Positions 52,996-61,332 of a stretch of DNA of 64,000 nt are shown one piece after another. The stretch is from Flavobacterium sp. CYK-55 (GTDB lineage Bacteria > Bacteroidota > Bacteroidia > Flavobacteriales > Flavobacteriaceae): positions 1 to 64,000 of the forward strand of contig NZ_JAHCDK010000006.1 in the NCBI RefSeq assembly GCF_018413465.1, written 5' to 3'. A program made the position numbers and the translations under genes. Position 1 is the first letter of the stretch. Every line of letters starts with the position of its first letter. Under the pieces are notes generated by a model. The model saw nothing but the letters and a program-made list of their open reading frames with translations. It did not search any database and was not told the origin of the DNA.

Positions 52996-53799
52996 TTATT
53001 TTTTCACAATTTTAGTTGACAAGCTTCCTTCAGCTGTAGTAACTTTTAAGAAGTAAACACCTGCATTTAACTCAGAAATGTTCATTTGAGCAGCAGTAAT
53101 TCCGTCAGCATTTTGCGTTTTAACAACTCTTCCGTTTAAGTCCGTAATTTCCAACCCATTGATATTGCTATTTGTTTTTGAAGCAATGTTCAAAACTGAA
53201 CTAGCAGGGTTTGGATATACTGCGAAGTTTTTCGAGAAGAAATCGTTAGTTTTCAATCCGTTATCAACTACTTTTACGTTGTCAATATCAATGGTAAACT
53301 GGTCAGTAACACCGTAGTGTCTGAAACCAATATAAATTGTTCCGCTCAAACTACTTGGCAATGTGATTGATCTCGGCGTCATTACGTTAACCCCATCCAA
53401 AGTAGTTTCTGAGAAAATTGGACCTGCAGCCAACATAGCCGCAGATGTATTAGCATCAGCAACATAAACGCTATAGTTTTCTGCATCCCAAGACGCATCT
53501 CTTGAAACAATATCCCAGCTAAGTGTTAAATTACCACCAAAACCAACGTCGATACCTGGTGTAATGGCAAAATTATCTGGAGTCAGAGCACCAGTTGTAA
53601 TCCAAGATGCTGAGCGCATTCCTTTATAGATTGGTGCCGCTGTCATGTTTACAGCAACCCAATTGAATCCATCACCGTCAGAATCAACAAGTGTCCAATC
53701 AGTGATTGCACCATCTTCAAAATCATCAAGAAAAAGTGTTGTTTGTGCATTTGCAGACAATCCAGCAAGGACTGCCAAAGAAAGTAATAGTTTTTTCAT
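52996..53799 (-). CDS. T9SS-secreted protein with choice-of-anchor/jelly-roll domain (2)
   Basis: 267 aa. Signal peptide ends GLSANAQ. FLDDFEDGAITDWTLVDSDG and LSWDIVSRDASWDAENYSVY form a jelly-roll cleaved-adhesin-like domain; the C-terminus (FAVYPNPASSVLNIASKT, ITDLNGRVVKTQNADG, GVYFLKVTTAEGSLSTKIVKK) is a T9SS type A sorting domain. Similar to the 291-aa neighbour but each has its own terminator. Divergent from metK. Confidence 0.9.
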   Translation of the reverse strand: MKKLLLSLAVLAGLSANAQTTLFLDDFEDGAITDWTLVDSDGDGFNWVAVNMTAAPIYKGMRSASWITTGALTPDNFAITPGIDVGFGGNLTLSWDIVSRDASWDAENYSVYVADANTSAAMLAAGPIFSETTLDGVNVMTPRSITLPSSLSGTIYIGFRHYGVTDQFTIDIDNVKVVDNGLKTNDFFSKNFAVYPNPASSVLNIASKTNSNINGLEITDLNGRVVKTQNADGITAAQMNISELNAGVYFLKVTTAEGSLSTKIVKK

Positions 53800-53882
53800 A
53801 ATCTGTTTTTTACAAGTTTAGCCACAAAGCTAAGAAAAAAACATGTTCAAAAAATTTTTTTTTCATTTCAAGAATGGTTTGC

Positions 53883-53890
53883 TACATTTG
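53883..53890 (+). promoter_or_regulatory. promoter -7 element (TACATTTG) of metK
   Basis: Full match to TAnnTTTG; the transcript would begin near 53896 and carry a leader of about 125 bases. No clear -33 TTTG. Confidence 0.55.
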
Positions 53891-53895
53891 CACCG

Positions 53896-53966
53896 AATTT
53901 TTGAGGAAAAATTTGTTCTGATTGCAACCTCGTAAAAAAATGCTAAAGCAGTTACTTCTTTAGCCT
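53896..53966 (+). promoter_or_regulatory. SAM-II-like riboswitch in the metK leader
   Basis: Short stem GAGG (53903-53906) / CCTC (53928-53931) enclosing a loop that ends ATTGCAA, then an A-rich linker and TGCTAAAG (53941-53948). This is the layout of SAM-II pseudoknots (loop ...TTGCAA, stem, AAATGCTAAA). Next, GCTAAAG can pair with CTTTAGC (53958-53964) in a hairpin that excludes the pseudoknot, a likely expression platform. Assigned by eye from remembered consensus; an alternative is a simple leader hairpin. Confidence 0.5.
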
Positions 53967-54019
53967 GATTTACCAGACCAACTTTCTGAAAAAAACATTT
54001 CAAATTTAAAGTTAGAATT

Positions 54020-55270
54020 ATGGCTTATTTATTTACATCAGAGTCCGTTAGCGAAGGACATCCAGACAAAGTAGCTGATCAAATCAGCGATGCATTAATT
54101 GACAATTTCTTAGCTTTCGACCCTGAATCAAAAGTAGCTTGTGAAACTTTGGTGACTACCGGACAAGTAGTTTTAGCAGGTGAAGTTAAATCAACAACTT
54201 ATTTAGATGTACAACAAATTGCGCGTGAAGTGATTCAACGCATTGGCTACACCAAAAGTGAGTATATGTTTGAAGCCAATTCTTGTGGTGTTCTTTCAGC
54301 TATTCACGAGCAATCTTCTGACATTAACCAAGGGGTTGACCGTGCCAGCAAAGAAGAACAAGGAGCCGGTGACCAAGGGATGATGTTTGGCTACGCTACC
54401 AATGAAACTGACAACTACATGCCGTTGGCGCTAGATTTATCTCATGCCTTGCTTATTGAATTAGCCAACTTGAGAAGAGAAAATAAAGAAATTACCTATT
54501 TGCGCCCTGATGCAAAATCGCAGGTAACTTTAGAATATTCTGATGATAACAAACCGCAACGCATTGATGCCATCGTGATTTCAACGCAGCATGACGATTT
54601 TGATACTGAGGCTGAAATGCTGGCCAAAATCAAAAAAGATATGATTGAGATTTTGATTCCGAGAGTCAAAGCCAAATATCCGCAATACGCAAGTTTGTTT
54701 AATGAAAACATCACTTATCACATCAACCCAACCGGAAAATTCGTAATTGGTGGGCCTCACGGCGACACCGGACTTACGGGCCGCAAAATCATCGTTGATA
54801 CCTACGGCGGAAAAGGCGCGCACGGCGGTGGTGCTTTTTCAGGAAAAGACCCGAGTAAAGTAGACCGTTCTGCGGCTTATGCAACGCGTCATATTGCCAA
54901 AAACTTAGTTGCTGCTGGTTTATGCGACGAAGTTTTGGTTCAGGTTTCTTATGCCATTGGGGTTGCCAAACCAACTTCTATCAATGTAAACACCTACGGA
55001 ACGGCTAAAGTCAACATGACCGACGGCGAGATCAGCAAAGTGGTTGAAGGTATTTTTGATATGCGCCCATATTTTATTGAGCAACGACTCAAATTGAGAA
55101 ACCCAATCTACAGCGAAACCGCTGCCTACGGACACATGGGACGCAAACCTGAAACGGTGAGTAAAACTTTTAAATTACCTAATGGCGCACCAAAAACAAT
55201 ATCGGTAGAGTTGTTTACTTGGGAAAAACTAGATTATGTTGACCAAGTAAAAGCAGCTTTTAAACTGTAA
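54020..55270 (+). CDS. metK: methionine adenosyltransferase (SAM synthetase)
   Basis: 416 aa. Makes S-adenosylmethionine from methionine and ATP. Seen: [59 protein letters not shown] and [20 protein letters not shown], the complete active-site set. Closes the methionine cycle begun by metF/metH in the same region. Ends at a bidirectional terminator. Confidence 0.97.
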   Translation: MAYLFTSESVSEGHPDKVADQISDALIDNFLAFDPESKVACETLVTTGQVVLAGEVKSTTYLDVQQIAREVIQRIGYTKSEYMFEANSCGVLSAIHEQSSDINQGVDRASKEEQGAGDQGMMFGYATNETDNYMPLALDLSHALLIELANLRRENKEITYLRPDAKSQVTLEYSDDNKPQRIDAIVISTQHDDFDTEAEMLAKIKKDMIEILIPRVKAKYPQYASLFNENITYHINPTGKFVIGGPHGDTGLTGRKIIVDTYGGKGAHGGGAFSGKDPSKVDRSAAYATRHIAKNLVAAGLCDEVLVQVSYAIGVAKPTSINVNTYGTAKVNMTDGEISKVVEGIFDMRPYFIEQRLKLRNPIYSETAAYGHMGRKPETVSKTFKLPNGAPKTISVELFTWEKLDYVDQVKAAFKL

Positions 55271-55290
55271 CATATACAAACTTCTATAAA

Positions 55291-55319
55291 AAAAAGCCCG
55301 TCTTAACGATGGGCTTTTT
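55291..55319. terminator. bidirectional terminator between metK and the GLPGLI gene
   Basis: 12-bp stem AAAAAGCCCGTC / GATGGGCTTTTT (one G-T pair) with a 5-nt loop between convergent genes. Confidence 0.88.
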
Positions 55320-55335
55320 AATTTGTCGTCAAAAG

Positions 55336-55923
55336 TTATTTTTTCTTGGCTACTGACCATACTTCAAACTGCTTTTGCGTACATTTTATGCCCAATGTTG
55401 GTGCTTTAATAAAACCTTTCTCTTGAGGTAAAAGAGTAATTTTAGAACACGTAATTAGTTTTTTTCCGTCGCTGATTTCGAGAATCAATCCCGGCAATCC
55501 ACTATACTGAGCCGGACCTTGAGCTGTTGGAATTTGCGTGGTATACCAAGCCACTAGCGTTTGCTTTGTCAATTCATTGATAAAAATAGCTTTATTACAC
55601 GGATAGCCCATAATGGTTTTGCTTTCATTCTGAAGTTCCCAAGCAAATTTTTCAAGTGAATCGACAATCAGATAATCCTTATTCGTTGATTTTTTTTGAT
55701 GAATAAACTCTTGATCTTGGATGTTTTTATAATAAATATCTGTTGAATTATCTTCTTGATAAACCGACGAAGTAACATCAAAAATCAAAGAGTAATTTTT
55801 GGAAACATTTGAACCGACCATCTCTTTTTCGGTATATAAAGCTGTAGCTTTAAAATCTTGAGCTTGTATCAAACATAAAGAAAAACAAGTGAAGATTAGT
55901 GAAAAGACAAAATTTTGAATCAT
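55336..55923 (-). CDS. GLPGLI-family exported protein
   Basis: 195 aa. Signal peptide ends LIQAQ. Contains the family signature: YSGLPGLILEISDGKKLITC near the end, with MGYPCNKAIFINELTKQTLV and AWYTTQIPTAQGP before it. GLPGLI proteins occur across Bacteroidota and are periplasmic/outer-membrane; function unknown. Single gene. Confidence 0.92.
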   Translation of the reverse strand: MIQNFVFSLIFTCFSLCLIQAQDFKATALYTEKEMVGSNVSKNYSLIFDVTSSVYQEDNSTDIYYKNIQDQEFIHQKKSTNKDYLIVDSLEKFAWELQNESKTIMGYPCNKAIFINELTKQTLVAWYTTQIPTAQGPAQYSGLPGLILEISDGKKLITCSKITLLPQEKGFIKAPTLGIKCTQKQFEVWSVAKKK

Positions 55924-56030
55924 GTATGTAGTTATTTCAACAGCAAATATGATAAAACGATGGCAAAGTTGCTAGAATAATTTGTAAAATGAACCATCAA
56001 AACCAAACGCATAAATATTACCTTAGCCAA

Positions 56031-56822
56031 ATGAGAAAAGGATTGCTTGTTATTAGTTTGTTTTTGTCGATTATGGGTTTTGCACAAAAAATATCCGCCA
56101 CAAAAATCGGCGATATTAAAACCATTTCAGCAGATGATATTTTCCTCGGTTATGACGCCCTCGGAGCATTTTACAAAATCAGCAGCCAAACTTTAATCAA
56201 ACAAAACGATCAACAAGTTTGGCAGTACAAAAATCCGCAATTGGGTAAAATTGGGAGCGTAGATTTGAAGAATCCACTTAAAATTGTTGTTTTTTTTGAA
56301 GCTCAAAATACAACAGCAATACTCGATTCACAACTGAATGAAACCCAAAAAATCAATTTCAACGAAAAACTTCCCGAAATTTTACCCGCTGCTATTGGTT
56401 TGGCTTCTGGCAATAGGCTCTGGATATACAACAGTCTGACCCAAAGACTCGGCCTTTACGATTATAATCTAAACAAATGGCAACCTTTGAGCACAACCTT
56501 GAGGAGCGCTCCCAAGAATTACACTTCTGATTTTAATTACTTTTTTTGGGCAAATACTTCGGGCGAACTCAGCCGATGCGACGTATACGGAAAAATAGAC
56601 CATCTGGGGCGACTACCTGAAAACGAGCAATTTGTCTGGGCAGGAACGCAATCAATCATCTTGCAATCAGGTAATGATTTGTACTGGTATGATTTTACCG
56701 ACAATAAGCGTTTGTTCATCGAAATCGACAAAAAAAGCTTTAAAAATTTTACTTATAAAGACCAAATTTTATCTATTTTTACCAACCAAGGAATTACCAA
56801 TTATAAAATCAATTTACCCTAA
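56031..56822 (+). CDS. exported protein of unknown function (263 aa)
   Basis: Start at the ATG 56031 (MRKGLLVISLFLSIMGFAQ), a signal peptide; a frame continues upstream to 55989 without one. The body has repeated short strands such as LGYDALGAFYKISSQTLIKQ, NRLWIYNSLTQRLGLYDYNL, LYWYDFTDNKRLFIEI, which look like a WD/propeller-like fold. Its stop overlaps the start of the deoxynucleoside kinase gene by 1 base, so they are co-translated. No role established. Confidence 0.72.
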   Translation: MRKGLLVISLFLSIMGFAQKISATKIGDIKTISADDIFLGYDALGAFYKISSQTLIKQNDQQVWQYKNPQLGKIGSVDLKNPLKIVVFFEAQNTTAILDSQLNETQKINFNEKLPEILPAAIGLASGNRLWIYNSLTQRLGLYDYNLNKWQPLSTTLRSAPKNYTSDFNYFFWANTSGELSRCDVYGKIDHLGRLPENEQFVWAGTQSIILQSGNDLYWYDFTDNKRLFIEIDKKSFKNFTYKDQILSIFTNQGITNYKINLP

Positions 56823-57436
56823 TGCATATAGCAGTTGCAGGAAATATCGGAGCTGGAAAAACCACATTGACCAGATTATTAGCCAAGCATTTTAAATGGG
56901 AACCGCACTTTGAAGATGTGGTAGACAATCCGTACTTAGATGACTTTTACCACCAAATGGAACGTTGGTCATTTAATTTGCAAATATACTTCCTGAACAG
57001 TCGTTTTCGTCAGATTTTACAAATTCGCCAAAGCGGAAAAAAAATCATTCAAGACCGAACGATTTACGAAGATGCTCATATTTTTGCACCCAACTTGCAT
57101 GCAATGGGCCTCATGACCAACCGCGATTTCGAAAACTATAAATCGTTGTTTGAACTCATGGAAACCATGGTTGAAGCGCCTGACATGATGATTTATTTAC
57201 GCAGTTCGATTCCGAATTTAGTAGCACAAATCCACAAACGTGGACGCGATTATGAAAACTCCATTTCAATCGAATATTTAAGTCGTTTGAATGAGCGTTA
57301 TGAAGCTTGGATTCAAACGTATACGCGCGGAAAACTCCTCATTATTGATGTGGATAATATTGATTTTGTAAACAACCCCGAAGATTTAGGGATGATTCTC
57401 AACCGCATTGACGCCGAACTTAACGGCTTGTTTTAG
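56822..57436 (+). CDS. deoxynucleoside kinase
   Basis: 204 aa. P-loop HIAVAGNIGAGKTTLTRLLA at the N-terminus, DRTIYEDAHIFAPNLHAMGL (ERS-like segment), and a lid segment RGRDYENSISIEYLSRLNERYE. Phosphorylates deoxyadenosine or deoxyguanosine in nucleoside salvage. Stop overlaps that of the convergent dinB-family gene by 4 bases. Confidence 0.9.
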   Translation: MHIAVAGNIGAGKTTLTRLLAKHFKWEPHFEDVVDNPYLDDFYHQMERWSFNLQIYFLNSRFRQILQIRQSGKKIIQDRTIYEDAHIFAPNLHAMGLMTNRDFENYKSLFELMETMVEAPDMMIYLRSSIPNLVAQIHKRGRDYENSISIEYLSRLNERYEAWIQTYTRGKLLIIDVDNIDFVNNPEDLGMILNRIDAELNGLF

Positions 57437-57921
57437 AGCACTTCGAGTTTCTTTTTGAATTTTTCAATTTGACGACGGTGGCGCAACACATGTACTACTG
57501 CGTGTTCCATCATTTGCTCTATATCATAAGACTGACCCCAAGATGTTTTGATTTTACGTGTTTGGTCAAATTCTTCTAATTCGTCGTCCTCAATATTTTC
57601 AAATGTTTGTTCTGTATATAGCAGCAAATTTTCTAAATCAGATAAATACTCTGCTATTGAGGTCCTATGCACTTTACCCGGGCGGTCATCACCTATTTTT
57701 TTGTTTTTGCGAATATATCCGGCGTAAGCATAACCAGAACTAACAACATGTGTAAGAATTGTTTGTATGGATTGACAGTTCTCGTCAGTAGTTGAAGCAT
57801 CAACTACCGTAGTAAGATTGGCATAAGAAACATCTTTAATAGTTGTATTCATTGCCACAACAACGTTTCGATATTCAGTCAATAAAGCCTGAACAGCGCG
57901 CTGTTTTTTAGACGAGCTCAT
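57433..57921 (-). CDS. DinB-family protein
   Basis: 162 aa, four-helix DinB/YfiT-like fold, with metal-type His in ILTHVVSSGYAYAGYI and EQMMEHAVVHVLRHRRQIEKFKKKL. Family members include mycothiol/bacillithiol-dependent enzymes; the natural substrate here is unknown and the family is mostly uncharacterised. Single gene. Confidence 0.85.
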   Translation of the reverse strand: MSSSKKQRAVQALLTEYRNVVVAMNTTIKDVSYANLTTVVDASTTDENCQSIQTILTHVVSSGYAYAGYIRKNKKIGDDRPGKVHRTSIAEYLSDLENLLLYTEQTFENIEDDELEEFDQTRKIKTSWGQSYDIEQMMEHAVVHVLRHRRQIEKFKKKLEVL

Positions 57922-58028
57922 ATAGTTTTAGTCAAGGTTAACGAGCCAAATATAGTAATTCTGTTTGGGATGCAACACGATTTAAACGTTAAATATCAAC
58001 CAAATAGAACAACATATCAACAATAAAA

Positions 58029-58053
58029 AAAGCCTCCGAAATTCGAAGGCTTT
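58029..58053 (-). terminator. terminator of hppA
   Basis: Stem AAAGCCT / AGGCTTT with inner CGA / TCG, 24 bases after the stop codon of hppA. Confidence 0.75.
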
Positions 58054-58076
58054 AATATGTTTAAGAAGATAGATTC

Positions 58077-60632
58077 TTATTTCAAAGCGTCAACTTTAGC
58101 TTTTACTTCAGCTTCAGTTCCTTCAAAACTTTGTGTCGTTGAAGTTCCGTTTACCGAAGTGGTAACTATTGCTTTGGCTTTACCATTGTTGTTGGTGATT
58201 TCAACGCGTACTGTTTTTTGCTCAGCGCCCGCTTCAGTCATTCCTTTTTTGGCACAACATGAAGGTTTTTCATCAGCGATAAATTTTCCATCAGCACCAT
58301 AGTGTGACATACAAACTGCTTTTTGTTCTGGAGAACAACCCAAAGAATCACACATTTTAGCGCACTCTTCTTTGGTCATGGTAGCACATTTGCTCATATC
58401 GCAGTTGCCGTTCATTTCGCCACTCATGCACTCTTTTTTCATTTCAACGGTACATTCCATTTTTTGCTTGCTACCGTGTCCTGAACCCAAGATTGGAGCG
58501 ATTACCAAACCAACCAAACAAGTCAACTTGATCAAAATGTTCATCGATGGGCCAGAAGTATCTTTGAACGGATCACCAACCGTATCACCGGTTACAGCCG
58601 CTTTGTGCGCATCTGAACCTTTAAAAGTCATCTCACCGTTGATCATAACACCGGCCTCGAATGATTTCTTAGCGTTGTCCCATGCACCACCGGCATTGTT
58701 TTGGAAAATGGCCCAAAGTACACCTGAAACACATACTCCTGCCATATATCCACCTAAGGCTTCAGCACCCATCACCAATCCTAAAATAATAGGTGTGATA
58801 ATAGTAATAGCACCTGGCAACATCATTTCGCGCAAAGCAGCTTTGGTTGAAATATCAACACATTTACCGTATTCAGGTTTTCCGGTTCCATCCATAATTC
58901 CCGGGATTTCACGGAATTGACGACGTACTTCATTCACCATATCCATCGCAGCTTTACCTACTGATTGCATCGCCAAGGCTGAGAAAATTACCGGAATCAT
59001 ACCTCCGATAAACAAAGCAGCTAATACATCCGCTTTAAAAATATTAATTCCATCAATACCTGTAAAAGTTACATAAGCAGCAAACAAAGCCAATGCTGTA
59101 AGTGCAGCAGAAGCAATGGCAAAACCTTTACCTACCGCAGCGGTAGTATTTCCTACTGAATCTAACACGTCGGTTCTTTGACGTACTTCTTTAGGCAATT
59201 CGCTCATTTCAGCAACACCACCCGCGTTGTCAGCAATCGGACCGAAAGCATCAATAGCCAACTGCATAGCGGTTGTAGCCATCATCGCAGAAGCAGCAAT
59301 CGCAACTCCGTAGAAACCAGCCAAAGCATAAGCGCCCCAGATAGCAGCAGCAAAAAGAATTACTGAACCAAAAGTTGATTTCATACCGGTAGCTAAACCA
59401 GCAATGATGTTGGTAGCCGCTCCGGTTGAAGAGTTTTGTACAATGTTTAATACCGGTTTTTTACCCAAAGCGGTAAAATACTCAGTAATAGCAGAAATCA
59501 ATAATCCAACTCCTAAGCCAACTAAAGTAGCATAGAAAACATTGATTTTAGCAACAGGTTTTACACCTTCGCCAAAAAAGTTCATATTGATGGTATCTGG
59601 CAACATTCTGTCAATCAAGAACCAACAAGCCGCTACAGTCAAAGCCAATGAAACATAGTTTCCTAAGTTCAAAGCGCCTTGCACCTGATCTTCTTTGGCA
59701 TCGTTATCTTTAATTTTAACAAAGAAAGTTCCGATGATTGAAGCCAAGATTCCTACTCCGGCAATGGCCAATGGCAACAAAATCGGACCCATATTATTGA
59801 AAGCATCAGTGTATTGAGTTCCGGCTGCTTCAGACATATCTTTAATGATATAGTTACCCAACACCATTGAAGCCAAAACAGTTGCTACGTATGAACCGAA
59901 CAAGTCAGCTCCCATACCAGCCACGTCACCTACATTATCACCAACGTTGTCGGCAATAGTTGCTGGGTTACGCGGATCATCTTCAGGAATACCCGCTTCT
60001 ACTTTCCCAACTAAGTCAGCACCTACGTCAGCCGCTTTGGTATAGATACCTCCACCCACACGAGCGAACAATGCAATTGACTCAGCTCCTAATGAGAAAC
60101 CGGCCAACGTTTCTAAAACCATAGACATGTTTTCGTAGAATGATTTTCCTTCTACATTCATGAATTGGCTCAAGAAAACTTGAAAAAATATACTCAAACC
60201 TAAAACAGCCAAACCGGCTACACCCAAGCCCATAACAGTTCCTCCAGAGAAAGAAACTTTCAAAGCCTGCGGCAAACTGGTTTTAGCAGCTTGGGTTGTT
60301 CTTACGTTTGATTTGGTAGCGATGCGCATACCGATGTTTCCGGCCAAAGCAGAAAAAATAGCTCCAAAAATGAAAGCTACCACAATCATCCAGTGTGATA
60401 CGCCTGAGATTTGTGATACGGCAAAAAGGGCTACTGAGGCAATTACAACAAATACTCCTAAGATTCTGTACTCGGCTTTTAAGAACGCCATGGCTCCTTC
60501 TTGAATACTCTTAGCAATGCCTTGCATTTTGTCATCACCTGCGTCTTGTTTGTTGATCCACGCGGCTTTAATCCCCATGAACACAAGACCTAAAACTGCC
60601 ATTGCGATTGGCAACATAATAAAGTTTTCCAT
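58077..60632 (-). CDS. hppA: K+-dependent membrane pyrophosphatase with Cys-rich C-terminal extension
   Basis: 851 aa, about 16 helices; substrate motif DVGADLVGKVEAGIPEDDP and ADNVGDNVGD. GNTTAAVGKGFA has Ala where K+-independent enzymes have Lys, so it is K+-dependent; H+ versus Na+ pumping is not decided. Residues 718-851 form an extra tail with ten Cys in 67 residues (from 727 to 793, for example KKEC, CDMSKC, KEECAKMCDSLGC, SCC) followed by a small beta-like end (VRVEITNNNGKAKAIV). The C-terminus of this family faces the periplasm, so the tail is probably an extracytoplasmic metal- or thiol-binding module. Confidence 0.95.
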   Translation of the reverse strand: MENFIMLPIAMAVLGLVFMGIKAAWINKQDAGDDKMQGIAKSIQEGAMAFLKAEYRILGVFVVIASVALFAVSQISGVSHWMIVVAFIFGAIFSALAGNIGMRIATKSNVRTTQAAKTSLPQALKVSFSGGTVMGLGVAGLAVLGLSIFFQVFLSQFMNVEGKSFYENMSMVLETLAGFSLGAESIALFARVGGGIYTKAADVGADLVGKVEAGIPEDDPRNPATIADNVGDNVGDVAGMGADLFGSYVATVLASMVLGNYIIKDMSEAAGTQYTDAFNNMGPILLPLAIAGVGILASIIGTFFVKIKDNDAKEDQVQGALNLGNYVSLALTVAACWFLIDRMLPDTINMNFFGEGVKPVAKINVFYATLVGLGVGLLISAITEYFTALGKKPVLNIVQNSSTGAATNIIAGLATGMKSTFGSVILFAAAIWGAYALAGFYGVAIAASAMMATTAMQLAIDAFGPIADNAGGVAEMSELPKEVRQRTDVLDSVGNTTAAVGKGFAIASAALTALALFAAYVTFTGIDGINIFKADVLAALFIGGMIPVIFSALAMQSVGKAAMDMVNEVRRQFREIPGIMDGTGKPEYGKCVDISTKAALREMMLPGAITIITPIILGLVMGAEALGGYMAGVCVSGVLWAIFQNNAGGAWDNAKKSFEAGVMINGEMTFKGSDAHKAAVTGDTVGDPFKDTSGPSMNILIKLTCLVGLVIAPILGSGHGSKQKMECTVEMKKECMSGEMNGNCDMSKCATMTKEECAKMCDSLGCSPEQKAVCMSHYGADGKFIADEKPSCCAKKGMTEAGAEQKTVRVEITNNNGKAKAIVTTSVNGTSTTQSFEGTEAEVKAKVDALK

Positions 60633-60658
60633 TGTCTATATTTTGTTTATATCGGTCG

Positions 60659-60688
60659 CAAAAGTAACAAAACATTAACAAAAAACAA
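60659..60688 (-). promoter_or_regulatory. promoter of hppA
   Basis: Minus strand TTG (60686-60688), 19-nt spacer, TACTTTTG (60659-60666): the best consensus promoter in the interior of the window, 26 bases upstream of the ATG. Confidence 0.7.
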
Positions 60689-60722
60689 CTATTTCAGAGC
60701 TGAATTATTGACACTAATTTGC

Positions 60723-61331
60723 TTAATAAGTATAGCTGATTTGTCTTCCGCGGCTGCGCAAGTAGTGATGCCAAAGCAAATAAGTAGCCATAGACCGATA
60801 AGGCTGCCATTCTTGAGCGCGCAGACACATTAGTTCTTTGGTATGTATGTCAAACAATTCCTTGAATGTATTGACCACAGCTATGTCTCCAAGCGGAATA
60901 ATATCTGGTGCTTGCAAGGCAAACATCAAGTAAACATCAATCGTCCAATGGCCGATGCCTTTAATTTGAATCAGTGAATTACGCGCTTGGTCAGCGGTCA
61001 TTTCTGCTAATAATTCAACCGAAAAAGTTTGATCGAGTATTTTTTGCGCTAATCCTTTTATATAGGAAGTTTTCTGACGACTAACACCTAAGGCTCTATA
61101 TTGTTCATCGGTCAAAAGAATTAAATGCTTTGGCGAAATATCTTCAACACAATCTTGAATTTTCAAATAAGTTGCTTTGGCCGAATCAATCGAGACTTGC
61201 TGTTCGAGAATCAACAAAACCAAAGTAGCAAAACCTTGCGGCCTAGAAGGAATGACCGGCAATCCGTGCTGATCAATAATGCGTTGAAAAACAAGCTCTC
61301 TTTGAACTAAAAAATCAACAGCCTTTTGCAT
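60723..61331 (-). CDS. DNA-3-methyladenine glycosylase II-like (HhH-GPD)
   Basis: 202 aa from the ATG at 61331, which lies next to the stop of the DUF5686 gene (the upper start at 61349 overlaps it). HhH-GPD base-excision domain: FATLVLLILEQQVSIDSAKA, RQKTSYIKGLAQKILDQTF, LIQIKGIGHWTIDVYLMFAL with the helix-hairpin-helix and the catalytic Asp in GHWTID. Removes alkylated bases. Shorter than E. coli AlkA (no N-terminal domain). Confidence 0.9.
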   Translation of the reverse strand: MQKAVDFLVQRELVFQRIIDQHGLPVIPSRPQGFATLVLLILEQQVSIDSAKATYLKIQDCVEDISPKHLILLTDEQYRALGVSRQKTSYIKGLAQKILDQTFSVELLAEMTADQARNSLIQIKGIGHWTIDVYLMFALQAPDIIPLGDIAVVNTFKELFDIHTKELMCLRAQEWQPYRSMATYLLWHHYLRSRGRQISYTY

Positions 61332-61332
61332 C

